From: Bradyrhizobium sp. 199
GTDB taxonomy: Bacteria; Pseudomonadota; Alphaproteobacteria; Rhizobiales; Xanthobacteraceae
NCBI RefSeq assembly: GCF_023073355.1
Contig: NZ_JADPJI010000008.1
Span: 124,001-188,000, forward strand
Direction of reading: 5' to 3'
Length of the DNA stretch: 64,000 bases
Position numbers and translations under genes: made by a program. Below, in pieces: positions 16,472 through 26,200 of the stretch; position 1 is the first letter of the stretch, and each line of letters begins with the position of its first letter. The notes below the pieces were generated by a model that saw only the letters and a list, made by a program, of their open reading frames with translations, did not search any database and was not told the DNA's origin.

Positions 16472-17683
16472 TCACGTCCCCTTCAGCAATTCGCTCGCCA
16501 CCACCCAGTCGTTGCCGTCGAACTGCAGCATATAGCCATCCTTGATCGGGCGGAAATCCTGCGGCGTGGTGTTGAGGGTGATGCCGGGCATCAGCAGCGA
16601 CAGCGGCACGTTCTTCAGGTTCGCGGCCTGCGCCATGATGTTCTCGCGTGTCAGATTGTCCTTGCACTGCTTCAGCAGCACCACCAATGCCTCGGCGACG
16701 GTGTAGCCGTAGAGGCCGGCGACGTTGTTGATGTCGGCGTTGGGCAGGCGCTTCTTCATGAAGTCGATATAGGCCGTCATCGCCGGATCGTTTTTCGGGG
16801 CCTCGACGAACGGCTTGAGCGAACCGAGCGAGAGCACGCCCTTGCCGGCATCGAGCCCGGCCGGCACCATCACGGACGCCTTGTTGGCGCAGCCGCTCGC
16901 GAGGAAGCGTGTCGGCTGCCAGCCGGATTCATGAGCCTTGCGGATCGCCTGCGCGCAGGCGCGCGGCGTCACCGAATAGATCATGAAGACGTCGGCCTTG
17001 GTGCTTGCCAGCGTCAGCACCTGGGAATCGACAGTGGGGTCGGCGACCTCGAAGCTCGTGGCCATCGCGATCGCCTTGTCGGCGTCGGGGCCGAGCGCTT
17101 CCCTGACGCCGCGTAAGTATTCCTTGCCGGCGTCGTCGTTCTGATAGAGCACCGCGAAGCGTGCATTCGGGTTCTTGGCGCGGGCATAGGCGACGTCGAT
17201 GGCGGCCTCGCTGGTGTAGTTCGGTGCCCAGGGCAGCGCCATCGACCAGGGCATGTTGGCGGGATCGTTCCACTTCGAGGCCGAGCTGATCAGGAACAGC
17301 TGCGGCACCTTGTTGCTGTTGAGATATTTTGCGATCGCCGAGCTCGGCGCCGTGCCCATGGTCGCGAAGATGAACGCGACGCCGTCGCCCTCGACCAGCC
17401 GGCGCGCCGCCTCCATGGTCTTGGGTGGCGAAAACGCGTCGTCCAGCGAGATCAGATTGAGCTTGCGGCCGCCAACCCCGCCTTTCTCGTTGACCTCGTC
17501 GAAATAGGCGGCAATCACCCTGCCTGTGATGCTGAGCGGCGAGGCCGGCCCGCTATAGGGCATGGTGTTGCCGATCTTGATCTCGGTGTCGCTGACGCCG
17601 GGACCATAGGATTTTTGCGCGGCGGCTGATGTCGACAGGCAAGCGGTCGCCAGTGCTGCGGCCAGGACCAAAGCGGCTTTCAT
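16472..17683 (-). CDS. Branched-chain-amino-acid-type ABC transporter substrate-binding protein
   Basis: 403 residues. A signal peptide (MKAALVLAAALATACLSTSA) precedes a type I periplasmic binding fold with the family opening VSDTEIKIGNTMPYSGPAS. Later segments include FIFATMGTAPSSAIAKYLN and AGLYGYTVAEALVVLL. Such proteins deliver branched-chain amino acids or, often in Bradyrhizobium, aromatic acids and other carboxylates to a LivFGHM-type permease. No permease genes are in the window, so it is an orphan. The ATG at 17683 with GGAGAAACC upstream is preferred to a start 15 codons earlier. An acyl-CoA dehydrogenase remnant directly downstream hints at a former catabolic operon. Confidence 0.92.
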   Translation of the reverse strand: MKAALVLAAALATACLSTSAAAQKSYGPGVSDTEIKIGNTMPYSGPASPLSITGRVIAAYFDEVNEKGGVGGRKLNLISLDDAFSPPKTMEAARRLVEGDGVAFIFATMGTAPSSAIAKYLNSNKVPQLFLISSASKWNDPANMPWSMALPWAPNYTSEAAIDVAYARAKNPNARFAVLYQNDDAGKEYLRGVREALGPDADKAIAMATSFEVADPTVDSQVLTLASTKADVFMIYSVTPRACAQAIRKAHESGWQPTRFLASGCANKASVMVPAGLDAGKGVLSLGSLKPFVEAPKNDPAMTAYIDFMKKRLPNADINNVAGLYGYTVAEALVVLLKQCKDNLTRENIMAQAANLKNVPLSLLMPGITLNTTPQDFRPIKDGYMLQFDGNDWVVASELLKGT

Positions 17684-17807
17684 GGTTTCTCCCCGATGAT
17701 CATTGCCGCGCGAGGGGTCAGACGGCACGCTGCTTTTTGCCAGCGTGTCAGATCAGCGGAGTTCCGCAAGACGGTCTTGCGTCGAGTTGCTGGTCGTTTG
17801 CGGCCGT

Positions 17808-18707
17808 TCAACCGGACCGCTGCGCCGCCCTATGCACGTCGATCACGGCCTGCGCCCATTCGGCCGGCCGCTCCTGCGGCAGATTGTGGCCGGCATCGGT
17901 GAAGACGCGCCGCTCGAACGAGCCCTCGAACTTGCGTGCATGATGGGCGGTGCCGGGATTGACGCCGTCGCTGTCGCCGTCGATCGCGATGGTCGGAATG
18001 CGGATCGGCGGCTGCGCGGCGAGCTTCGCCTCGATCGCGGCATAGGCAGGATCACCCGCGATCAGAGCATAGCGGTGCCGGTAGGAATGGATCACGACAT
18101 CGACGAAATCAGGGTTGTCGAAGGACACCGCGCTGCGCTCGAAAATCGCGTCGTCGAACGCCCATTTCGGCGACCACATCGACCAGAGCTGGCGGGCAAA
18201 GCCGCGGCGGTTGCGCTCCAGCGCGCGGCGGCCGCGCTCGTTGTGGAACAGATATTGATACCAGAGCGCGGCCTCCTCCGGCGGCGAGGCCGGCTCCATC
18301 GCCCGGGCGATGTTCTGGATGTTGTAGGAATTGCCGGAGACCAGGCCGACCACGCGCTCCGGATAAAGCGCCGATACCACGCAGGCCGCGCGCCCACCCC
18401 AGTCATAGCCCCCGACGACCGCGCGCGCGATGCCGAGCGCATCCATGAAGGCCAGCAGATCGGCGCCGAGCGCCGCCTGCTCGCCGGAACGCAGCGTCTC
18501 GGGGGAACGAAACCGCGTCGGCCCATAGCCGCGCAACCAGGGCACCAGCACCCGTGCGCCTCCTAGCGCGATCAGGGGCGCAGCCTCGGCATAGGCGTTC
18601 ACGTCGTAAGGAAAACCGTGGCCCATGATGCAGGGCCAGCCATCCGGCGCGCCGTATTCGCGATAGGCGATGTCGATGATATCCGTGGCGATCGATTTTT
18701 GTTGCAT
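17808..18707 (-). CDS. Alpha/beta hydrolase (epoxide hydrolase-like)
   Basis: 299 residues of the alpha/beta-hydrolase fold. The oxyanion motif is HGFPYD near residue 30, the nucleophile elbow GGYDWGG carries Asp (about residue 100), and AGHNLPQERP near 278 supplies the His. An Asp nucleophile points to the epoxide hydrolase/haloalkane or haloacetate dehalogenase branch instead of an esterase. A cap domain of about 100 residues lies between. The substrate cannot be decided. It is on the same strand as the HD-domain gene 37 bp upstream, so the two may be co-transcribed. Confidence 0.85.
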   Translation of the reverse strand: MQQKSIATDIIDIAYREYGAPDGWPCIMGHGFPYDVNAYAEAAPLIALGGARVLVPWLRGYGPTRFRSPETLRSGEQAALGADLLAFMDALGIARAVVGGYDWGGRAACVVSALYPERVVGLVSGNSYNIQNIARAMEPASPPEEAALWYQYLFHNERGRRALERNRRGFARQLWSMWSPKWAFDDAIFERSAVSFDNPDFVDVVIHSYRHRYALIAGDPAYAAIEAKLAAQPPIRIPTIAIDGDSDGVNPGTAHHARKFEGSFERRVFTDAGHNLPQERPAEWAQAVIDVHRAAQRSG

Positions 18708-18744
18708 GGTTGCTCACGGGCGTCGGCAGACCGCGGAGCCCAAT

Positions 18745-19572
18745 TTATCTCTGCGGGCCGGACAGCGAGATGTCGCGCTCGGCGCGGAACACGTTGCTGT
18801 AGAGATTGGCGATCCATTGCCGGCCGATCTCGGTCTTGTTGAGATAGCCGATCTCGGTCTGAATGTGGGGAGCGACGCTGTTCCAGTAGAATTGTGGATA
18901 GCGGTTCACGATGTCGGCGGGCGAATCGTAGCCGAGCTGGCGATTCATGCCGACCTCCTCGAACTCGTAATAGAGCGCGTTGGCCTTGCGCAGATAGTTG
19001 GGATCGCCGAGCTGGCCGATAAAGTCGGCCGCGCGCAAAATGGAGGCATCGCCATCATATTCCTGCCCTTGGCGGGCCGGAAAGCGCGTGCCCTCGATGG
19101 CACGGGCGACGCGTTCGGGATCGACTCCGGGAATGTGCCGCAGCCGACGGGTGACATACAGCTTCGAGCGATCGACGTGATACATCATCAGGCTCGCATC
19201 CGATGCACCGCGCGGCAATGAGATCTTGGTGTCGGCCGCGTCGATCACGAAGCCGTCGGCATCGTCCTCCTCGAACAGCCCCCGCACATAGCCGATGTCG
19301 TGGGCGAGGCAGGCGATCAGGACATGGACGTAATCGTCAGCCGACAGGTGGGTATGAAGACTACGGCCGCCAAGGATGGCCTGAGCTGCCAGCGTCACCA
19401 GCATCGTATGCTCGATATTGTGATAGAGCGCATCGCTGTTGCCGATGCATTCCATCGCGGTGCGGGTCGCGCTCTCGATGATGTTGGCAGAACTCTCATC
19501 GTACCGGCGACGCATGAACTTACCGAGGAAGTCCTCGAGGGATTCAGCCGCCAGTCGCGGTAAGGTTATCAT
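18745..19572 (-). CDS. HD-domain metal-dependent phosphohydrolase
   Basis: 275 residues. The HD signature is spread over YHNIEHTMLVTL (about residues 50-62) and ACLAHDIGYVRG (about 85-96), with further candidate ligands around YHVDRSKLYVTRR. HD proteins hydrolyse phosphomonoesters or cyclic nucleotides using two metals; the long C-terminal part (PQFYWNSVAPHIQTEIGYL) is not diagnostic to me. I use the ATG giving MITLPRLAAES because conservation seems to begin there; a start 25 codons upstream is possible. It lies just upstream of the alpha/beta hydrolase. Confidence 0.8.
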   Translation of the reverse strand: MITLPRLAAESLEDFLGKFMRRRYDESSANIIESATRTAMECIGNSDALYHNIEHTMLVTLAAQAILGGRSLHTHLSADDYVHVLIACLAHDIGYVRGLFEEDDADGFVIDAADTKISLPRGASDASLMMYHVDRSKLYVTRRLRHIPGVDPERVARAIEGTRFPARQGQEYDGDASILRAADFIGQLGDPNYLRKANALYYEFEEVGMNRQLGYDSPADIVNRYPQFYWNSVAPHIQTEIGYLNKTEIGRQWIANLYSNVFRAERDISLSGPQR

Positions 19573-19780
19573 GGATGCAGCCCCGTCCGCCGCTGGTGTC
19601 CCACGCTCTCTCCCGACGTCTCTCTCGTCTCGACGAACGACCAGCATAGCCCATCTTGGGCCGGCTGACCAAACCCTTGGGAACGCGATCAGGGAAATAT
19701 GTTACCGTTGTGCTATGCGACATCGCGGTTGCGGCAACGGCCCGATACACCCTCGGGGCCGGCGGCGGCGCGGCAGCCCG

Positions 19781-20659
19781 CTACTCCACCAGCAGCACGT
19801 CGACGGCGACGCCAAGCTTCTGCTTGGGTGAGCCGACGATGATGCCATCGACGGGCGAGACGTCAGAGAAATCGCGCCCGACCGCGAGCACGATATGGTC
19901 GTCGCCAATCAGCAGATCGTTGGTCGGATCGAAATCGACCCAGCCGAGTTCGGCTCCGCACCACAGCGACACCCAGGCGTGGGTGGCATCGGCGCCTTGC
20001 AGGCGCGCCTGGCCCGGCGGCGGGATGGTGCGCAGATATCCACTGACATAGGCCGCCGGCAGACCGAGCCCGCGCAGCCCCGCGATCATCACATGGGCAA
20101 AGTCCTGGCAGACGCCGTGACGCTTGTCGAAGACTTCGCCAAGCGGCGTCGAGATCACCGTCGCCTTGGGGTCGTAGCGAAACTCGGTGCGAACGCGGTG
20201 CATGAGATCGACGGCACCGGCGAGGATGCCCGCGCCGGGCGCAAAACTCATCCCGGCGTAGGCGCTGAGCGGAGGCAGCACCGGCACCAGCGGACTGGCA
20301 AAGACATAGCCGACCGGCGAGGACGGCCCGAGGCTCGTCGCCTCGAGGGCGATATCGCGAATGCTCTCCCAGGACGGGCTCGAGGCATCGCGCGCCGGCG
20401 GCCGGCGCGACACCGCCACACGCGAGCGCGAGTCGATCCGCAGATTGCCATGCGCGGCTTCGATCACGACGCTCTCGGTGAGCGTGCCGAAGAAATCGCG
20501 CCGGACGTTGCGCTCGGAGGGACGTGGGCGGATCTCGACGCGGTGCGAGATCAGCTCCTGACCGTTGCCGGTTCTCGGCTCCAGCCGCAATGTGCAGCGC
20601 GCGACGCTGACCGGACTTCCATATTCGTAGGTGGTGACGTGACGGATGTCGTAGATCAC
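19781..20659 (-). CDS. Transglutaminase-like cysteine protease family protein
   Basis: 292 residues. An N-terminal beta domain opens with YDIRHVTTYEYGSPVSVARC. The transglutaminase core follows, with catalytic Cys in HGVCQDFAHVM (about 178), His in ATHAWVSLW (about 221) and Asp in DFDPTND (about 237). The GTG start overlaps the upstream ATP-grasp/alpha-E stop by GTGA, so it is translationally coupled. Comparative genomics by others links this trio to formation or cleavage of amide bonds on an unknown peptide or protein. It is the last gene of the operon. Confidence 0.9.
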   Translation of the reverse strand: MIYDIRHVTTYEYGSPVSVARCTLRLEPRTGNGQELISHRVEIRPRPSERNVRRDFFGTLTESVVIEAAHGNLRIDSRSRVAVSRRPPARDASSPSWESIRDIALEATSLGPSSPVGYVFASPLVPVLPPLSAYAGMSFAPGAGILAGAVDLMHRVRTEFRYDPKATVISTPLGEVFDKRHGVCQDFAHVMIAGLRGLGLPAAYVSGYLRTIPPPGQARLQGADATHAWVSLWCGAELGWVDFDPTNDLLIGDDHIVLAVGRDFSDVSPVDGIIVGSPKQKLGVAVDVLLVE

Positions 20660-23184
20660 GCCAGCCCCGTCAGCTTTTCCGGCCGGCTGGCATTGGGGCC
20701 GTGCGGGAAGTAGTGCTGCCCGATGGCGTCGGCGAGGCTGAGCAGATCCTGTTCCAGCGCGAAGAGCGTCTTGACCTCGAGCTTCTCGGCCTCTGCCGTT
20801 GCAAGCATCGCCTGCATCGCCACCGCAAGCCGTTGCGGCTTCTCGATCAGGCCGTGCTCCTTCAGGCTCGGCAGCGCGGCAATGTGCTCGTTCAGCGCCG
20901 CCACCTGGAACGCCACCGAACGCGGATTGTAGGGATCGAGCACGGCAAGGTCGCGCACCGGAGCCAGGATCGGCGCCAGCAGATAACGCGAGCGGTAGGT
21001 GATCTGGCAATCCACCAGCGTCAGCAGGATGTCGAGATCCTCGTCGCCGGCCTCGTCATAGGCGAACTGGCGCGTGAAGCGCGTGGTGTTGATCGCGCGC
21101 TCGGTGCGGCGGCCGATGTCGAGAAAACGCCAGCCGGCGGCGCGGTTCATGTTCTCCTGTGCAAGTCCCGCGAAGCTTGCAAGCTCCTGCAAGGTCAGCT
21201 CGGCGGCGCTCAGCACGCTGTCGTCGCCCTCGACCTCATAGGCGAGGCGCTCGGCCATCTCGGTGATGACCTGCCAGGCATCTGGCGACAGCCGCTCGCG
21301 CAAGGAGGTCGCCGTGCGCTGCGCCGCACGCACCAGCGACAGTGCCGAGCCGGAACGCGCCTCGCTCTGCAAGGCTTCGGCCACGATGCGCCCCGCGGCC
21401 ATGCGCGAGGTTTGCGAGGTCGCGCCCCAGGCCACCAGCAGGCGCTGGATCCGTTCGGCCGATTGCAGCGAGGCCGCGGTGCCCTTGTTCGGCCCGCTCG
21501 GCGAGCCCAAAGCGCGCACCAGCCGCAGCGTCGCCTCGGCGCGTTCGAGATAGCGGCCGAGCCAGAACAGATTGTCGGCGGCGCGGCTCGGCAGCACGCC
21601 GGCGATGCGGCGGATCCGCACCTTGTCGGTCGCCGGCAGCAGCGTCGCGGCCGTCGCGACCTGCTTGTCGGAGACCACCCAGACGTCGGCGGCACGGGCG
21701 CCATCGCCCATCGACACCGCGCGGGCATCCGGCTGATCGGCGATCCGGCAGAAGCCGCCGGGCATGATGGCCCAGCCGTCGGGCGTCGCCGCCGCGAACA
21801 CGCGCAGCACGAAGGGGCGCGGCGTGATCTGGCCGCGCTCCCACACCGGCATGGTCGAGAGCCGCACCACCTCCTGGCCGACATAGTCCATGCCGCGCGT
21901 GGTGATGGCGTCGACCAGGCGTTTGCGGTCGCTCGCATCGAGCTCGCTCGCGAGCACCGGACCGCTGGAGCCGAAGCCGGGCACGCCGCCGCGGTAGGCG
22001 CCTTCGATCGCGACCTCGTCGAGCCGCGACAGCACCTCCTCGCGCGCGACGCGCTGGCCGCACCACCAGGTCGCGATGTGCGGCATCTTCAGCTCCTCGC
22101 CGAGCATGCGGCGGCTGAGCGCCGGCAGGAAGCCGAGCAGCGCCCGCGCCTCAAGGACCCCGGAGCCCGGCATGTTGGCGACGACGACGCCGTCCTTGCG
22201 AAGCACGTCGATCAGGCCGGGTACGCCGAGATGCGAGGAGGCGTCGAGCTCGAGCGGGTCGAGCGAATTGGAGTCGACGCGGCGCAAGAGCACGTCGAGG
22301 CGCTTGAGCCCGGCGACGGTGCGGATGTGGATACGGTTGTCGCTGACGGCGAGATCGTCGCCCTCGACCAGGAGGAAGCCGAGATACCGCGCCAGCGTCG
22401 CGTGCTCGAAATAGGTCTCGCTGAAGCTGCCGGGGGTCAGCACGCCGATCCGCGGCTCGTCGCGGTCGGCGCGGGCGCGCAACGAGTCGCGAAAGGCCTC
22501 GAAGAACGGCGCGACGCGCGGCACGTTCATCGATTTGTAGAGGTCGGAAAAGGCGCGCGAGAGCACCAGGCGGTTCTCCAGCGCGTAGCCCGCACCCGAA
22601 GGCGCCTGGGTGCGGTCGCCGAGCACCCACCAGCGACCGTCGGGCCCGCGGCCGACATCGGCGGCATAGAGCGAGAGATAGCGCCCGCCCGGCGGCGGCA
22701 CGCCGCAGACGGGCCGGAGATATTCGGGGCTGCCGGCGATCGCGGCCGCAGGCAGCGCGCCTTCCGCGACCAGTCGGCCCTCGCCATAGATGTCGCCCAG
22801 CACGCGCTCGAGCAAATCGGCGCGCTGGGTGATCCCGGCGCAAAGCTGCTTCCAGTCGGCCTCGTCGATCAAAAGCGGCAGATGGCTGATCGACCAGGGC
22901 CGGTCGGCGCTGTCGCCGGGGGCGCGATACGTGACGCCGGCTTCGCGGAGGTGGCGGTCGGCCATGCCGAATCGCCGCTCGATCTCGTCGGGCGCGAGCG
23001 CGCCGAAGGCATCGAAGAAGCGGCTCCAGACCGCGCGCGGGACGCCGTCCGGACCCAGGAACTCGTCAGGAATGCCGGGCAGGCGGCTATAGTCGCGGAC
23101 CCATTGCGCGAAGCGACGCTGGCCTTCGCGCTGGCCCTGCGTTCTACCGGCCTTGTCGTCCTGTTCGGCCGCGCCCTCGCCCAT
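20656..23184 (-). CDS. Fused circularly permuted ATP-grasp (type 2) and alpha-E protein
   Basis: 842 residues. Residues ~30-510 form the circularly permuted ATP-grasp domain (PRIGVLTPGSFSETYFEHA, RVDSNSLDPLEL, GVVVANMPGSGVLEARAL). Residues ~530-830 form the all-helical alpha-E domain (SRAADNLFWLGRYLERAE; MNRAAGWRFLDIGRRTERA). In many bacteria these are two genes; here they are one polypeptide. The ATP-grasp part should activate a carboxylate with ATP for ligation to an amine. GGGAGAGG precedes the ATG. It follows the DUF2126 gene by 27 bp and overlaps the next transglutaminase by 4 bp. Confidence 0.9.
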   Translation of the reverse strand: MGEGAAEQDDKAGRTQGQREGQRRFAQWVRDYSRLPGIPDEFLGPDGVPRAVWSRFFDAFGALAPDEIERRFGMADRHLREAGVTYRAPGDSADRPWSISHLPLLIDEADWKQLCAGITQRADLLERVLGDIYGEGRLVAEGALPAAAIAGSPEYLRPVCGVPPPGGRYLSLYAADVGRGPDGRWWVLGDRTQAPSGAGYALENRLVLSRAFSDLYKSMNVPRVAPFFEAFRDSLRARADRDEPRIGVLTPGSFSETYFEHATLARYLGFLLVEGDDLAVSDNRIHIRTVAGLKRLDVLLRRVDSNSLDPLELDASSHLGVPGLIDVLRKDGVVVANMPGSGVLEARALLGFLPALSRRMLGEELKMPHIATWWCGQRVAREEVLSRLDEVAIEGAYRGGVPGFGSSGPVLASELDASDRKRLVDAITTRGMDYVGQEVVRLSTMPVWERGQITPRPFVLRVFAAATPDGWAIMPGGFCRIADQPDARAVSMGDGARAADVWVVSDKQVATAATLLPATDKVRIRRIAGVLPSRAADNLFWLGRYLERAEATLRLVRALGSPSGPNKGTAASLQSAERIQRLLVAWGATSQTSRMAAGRIVAEALQSEARSGSALSLVRAAQRTATSLRERLSPDAWQVITEMAERLAYEVEGDDSVLSAAELTLQELASFAGLAQENMNRAAGWRFLDIGRRTERAINTTRFTRQFAYDEAGDEDLDILLTLVDCQITYRSRYLLAPILAPVRDLAVLDPYNPRSVAFQVAALNEHIAALPSLKEHGLIEKPQRLAVAMQAMLATAEAEKLEVKTLFALEQDLLSLADAIGQHYFPHGPNASRPEKLTGLA

Positions 23185-23211
23185 GCGCCTCTCCCTGCCC
23201 CACCATCCTAC

Positions 23212-26200
23212 TCATTGCAGGAGCGGGGTCCGCAAGTCGAGGGTCAGCGGAAACTCATTTGTGCGTTCCTCGGGCGGCGGCTGCATCGGACCGGGCGTAT
23301 GGCCGTGGTCCTGGAAGCGCGCCAGCCGCCGCGCCTCGGCCTCGTAGGTGTTGACCGGCTTGGTGTCGTAGCTGCGGCCGCCGGGATGGGCGACGTGATA
23401 GACGCAGCCGCCGAGCGAGCGGCCGTTCCAGCTGTCGATGAGGTCGAAGGTCAGGGGCGCGTGAACGGGAATGGTCGGGTGCAGGCCCGAGGCGGGCTGC
23501 CAGGCCTTGAAGCGGACGCCGGCCACCGCCTCGCCCGAGCGGCCGGTGGAGGTCATCGGCAGGCGGCGACCGTTGCAGCTGACGATATGGCGGCCTTCGA
23601 CGAAGCCTTCCGCCTTGACCTGGAGTCGCTCGACCGATGAGTCGACATAGCGCACGGTGCCGCCGGCCGCGCCCTCCTCGCCGAGCACGTGCCAGGGCTC
23701 GAGCGCCTGCCGCAGCTCCAGCGTCACGCCGCCATGATGGATGCGGCCGAACGCGGGGAAGCGGAATTCGAGCTGGGCCAGATACCATTCAGGCTCGAAC
23801 GGATAGCCAAACTGCTTCAAATCGGAGAGCACATCGAGGAAATCTTCCCAGATGAAGTGCGGCAGCATGAAGCGATCGTGCAGCGCAGTGCCCCAGCGCA
23901 CGAACTTGCCTTGTTGCGGCTCGCGCCAGAATTTTGCGATCAGCGCGCGGATGAGCAGCTGCTGCGCCAGTGACATGCGCGGATCCGGCGGCATTTCGAG
24001 CGCGCGGAATTCGACAAGGCCGAGCCGGCCGGTTGAGCCATCCGGTGAATAGAGCTTGTCGATGCAGATCTCGGCGCGATGGGTATTGCCGGTGATGTCG
24101 ACGAGGAGATGCCGGAACAAGCGATCCACCAGCCATAGCGGCGCCTGAGTGCCCGGCGGCGGCACGTGCGACAGCGCGACCTCGAGCTCGTAGATGCTGT
24201 CGTGGCGCGCTTCGTCGATGCGCGGTGCCTGGCTGGTCGGGCCAATGAACAGGCCGGAGAAGAAATAGGACAGCGAGGGATGACGCTGCCAATACAGCAC
24301 CAGGCTCTTCAACAGATCGGGCCGGCGCAGGAACGGCGAGTCCTGCGGCGAGGCGCCGCCGACCACGACGTGATTGCCGCCGCCGGTCCCAGTGTGGCGG
24401 CCGTCGACCAGGAAGCGATTGGCCCCGAGGCGTGTCTTGCCGGCATCCTCATAGAGCCCGGTGGTGATGTCGACCGCCTCGCGCCAGTTCTTCGCCGGCT
24501 GGACATTGACCTCGATCACACCAGGGTCGGGCGTAACCTTGATCATATCGACGCGCGGATCGAACGGCGGCGGATAACCCTCGATATGGACCTGGAGCTG
24601 CATCTCCTCGGCGGTCGCTTCGAGCGCCGCGATCATCTCGAGATAATCCTCGATCTGCTCGACCGGCGGCATGAAGGCGCAGAGCACGCCGTCGCGGACC
24701 TCGACCGACATCGCGGTGCGAACCGGGACGGAGGTGTTGAGCTCTTCGGGCTCGAGCCGCTCCGGCGATTCTGGACGCGCCGGGAGGCTGAACACCGGCA
24801 GCTTGCCGCGGGCCTCCGTCGGATCCCGCTCGACGATGTAGGGATATTGATCGGGCGGGACATAGCCGAGAGAGTCCAGCGGCAGGCGCAAGCCGAGCGG
24901 CGAATCTCCCGGCATCAGGAACAGATGACTGCGCCGGAGTTGCCAGCGCTCGCTGCGCCAGCGTGGCGGCGCATTCCACCGCTGCACTGGCAGCACGAAA
25001 CCGCGAGGGTTGTTGAGCCCCTGCTCGAACACCCGCGCCATCCGCGCGCGGGCCTCCGGATCGGACAATTTGGAATCGGACGGGTCGACGTTGACGGGAA
25101 GCTCGGATTCCTTCTGCAGCCAGTACGCAGTGTCCTCATAGGCCGGCATGATGTAGCCGGGATCGACCCCGAGCCGCAACGCCGTGCCCTCCACGAACGC
25201 CTTGACGTCCGTGGCCTGGGCCGGTCGCGGATTTTCGATGCTGGCGATGAGGTCGGCATTCTTCCAGATCGGCACGCCATCCTTGCGCCAGTACAGGCCA
25301 AAGGCCCAGCGCGGCAGGCTTTCGCCGGGATACCATTTGCCCTGACCGAAGTGCAGCAGGCCCCCGGGTCCGAAACGCGCGCGCAGGCGGCGGATCAAAT
25401 CGTCGGCGAGCCCGCGCTTGGTCGGACCGACGGCGTCCGTGTTCCACTCGGCGCCTTCGAGATCATCGACAGAGACGAAGGTCGGCTCGCCGCCCATGGT
25501 CAGACGCACGTCCTGCGCGGCGAGATCGGCGTCGACCTGCGCGCCGAGATCGTTGAGCCGTATCCAGGATTCGTCCGAGAACGGTTTTGTGATGCGCGGC
25601 GCCTCGCGAATGCGCTTGACGCTCATGTCGAAGGCGAATTCGACCTCGGCGAAGCCGGCGCCGCCGGAGATCGGCGCGGCCGAGCGGTAGTGCGGCGTCG
25701 CGGCGACGGGGATGTGGCCCTCGCCCGCGAGCATGCCCGAGGTTGCGTCGAAGCCGATCCAGCCTGCACCCGGCAAGTAGACCTCGGCCCAGGCGTGCAG
25801 ATCGGTGAAATCATGCTCGACCTCCGGCGGCCCCTCGACCGGATCGATGTCGGGACGGACCTGGATCAGATAGCCGGAGACGAAACGGGCGGCGAGACCG
25901 AGGTGACGGAAGGTCTGGATCAGAAGCCAGGCGGAGTCGCGGCATGAGCCGGCCGCGGAGGAGAGCGTCTCCTCCGGCGTCTGCACGCCCGCCTCCATGC
26001 GGATGACGTAGCCGATCCTTTTCTGCAACTCCCTGTTCAGATCGACCAGGAAGTTGACGGTGTTCGGGGCTTCGTGCGGGATCGTGTCGAGATATTTCGC
26101 GAACAGCCGGTCCGGCTTGACGGTCTCGAGATAAGGCGCGAGTTCCGTCTTGAGATCTTGCGGATATTCGAACGGAAAGCTGTCGGCATAGGGCTCGACG

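Noticed and set aside
20701..23640. A 979-codon open frame opposite the ATP-grasp/alpha-E gene
   Set aside because: It is antisense to a clearly recognised protein, is rich in Arg, Gly, Ala, His and Gln with no domain, and is the usual shadow of a GC-rich gene.
24166..25947. A 593-codon frame opposite the DUF2126 gene
   Set aside because: Antisense shadow; the minus strand encodes motifs of transglutaminase and DUF2126 without interruption.
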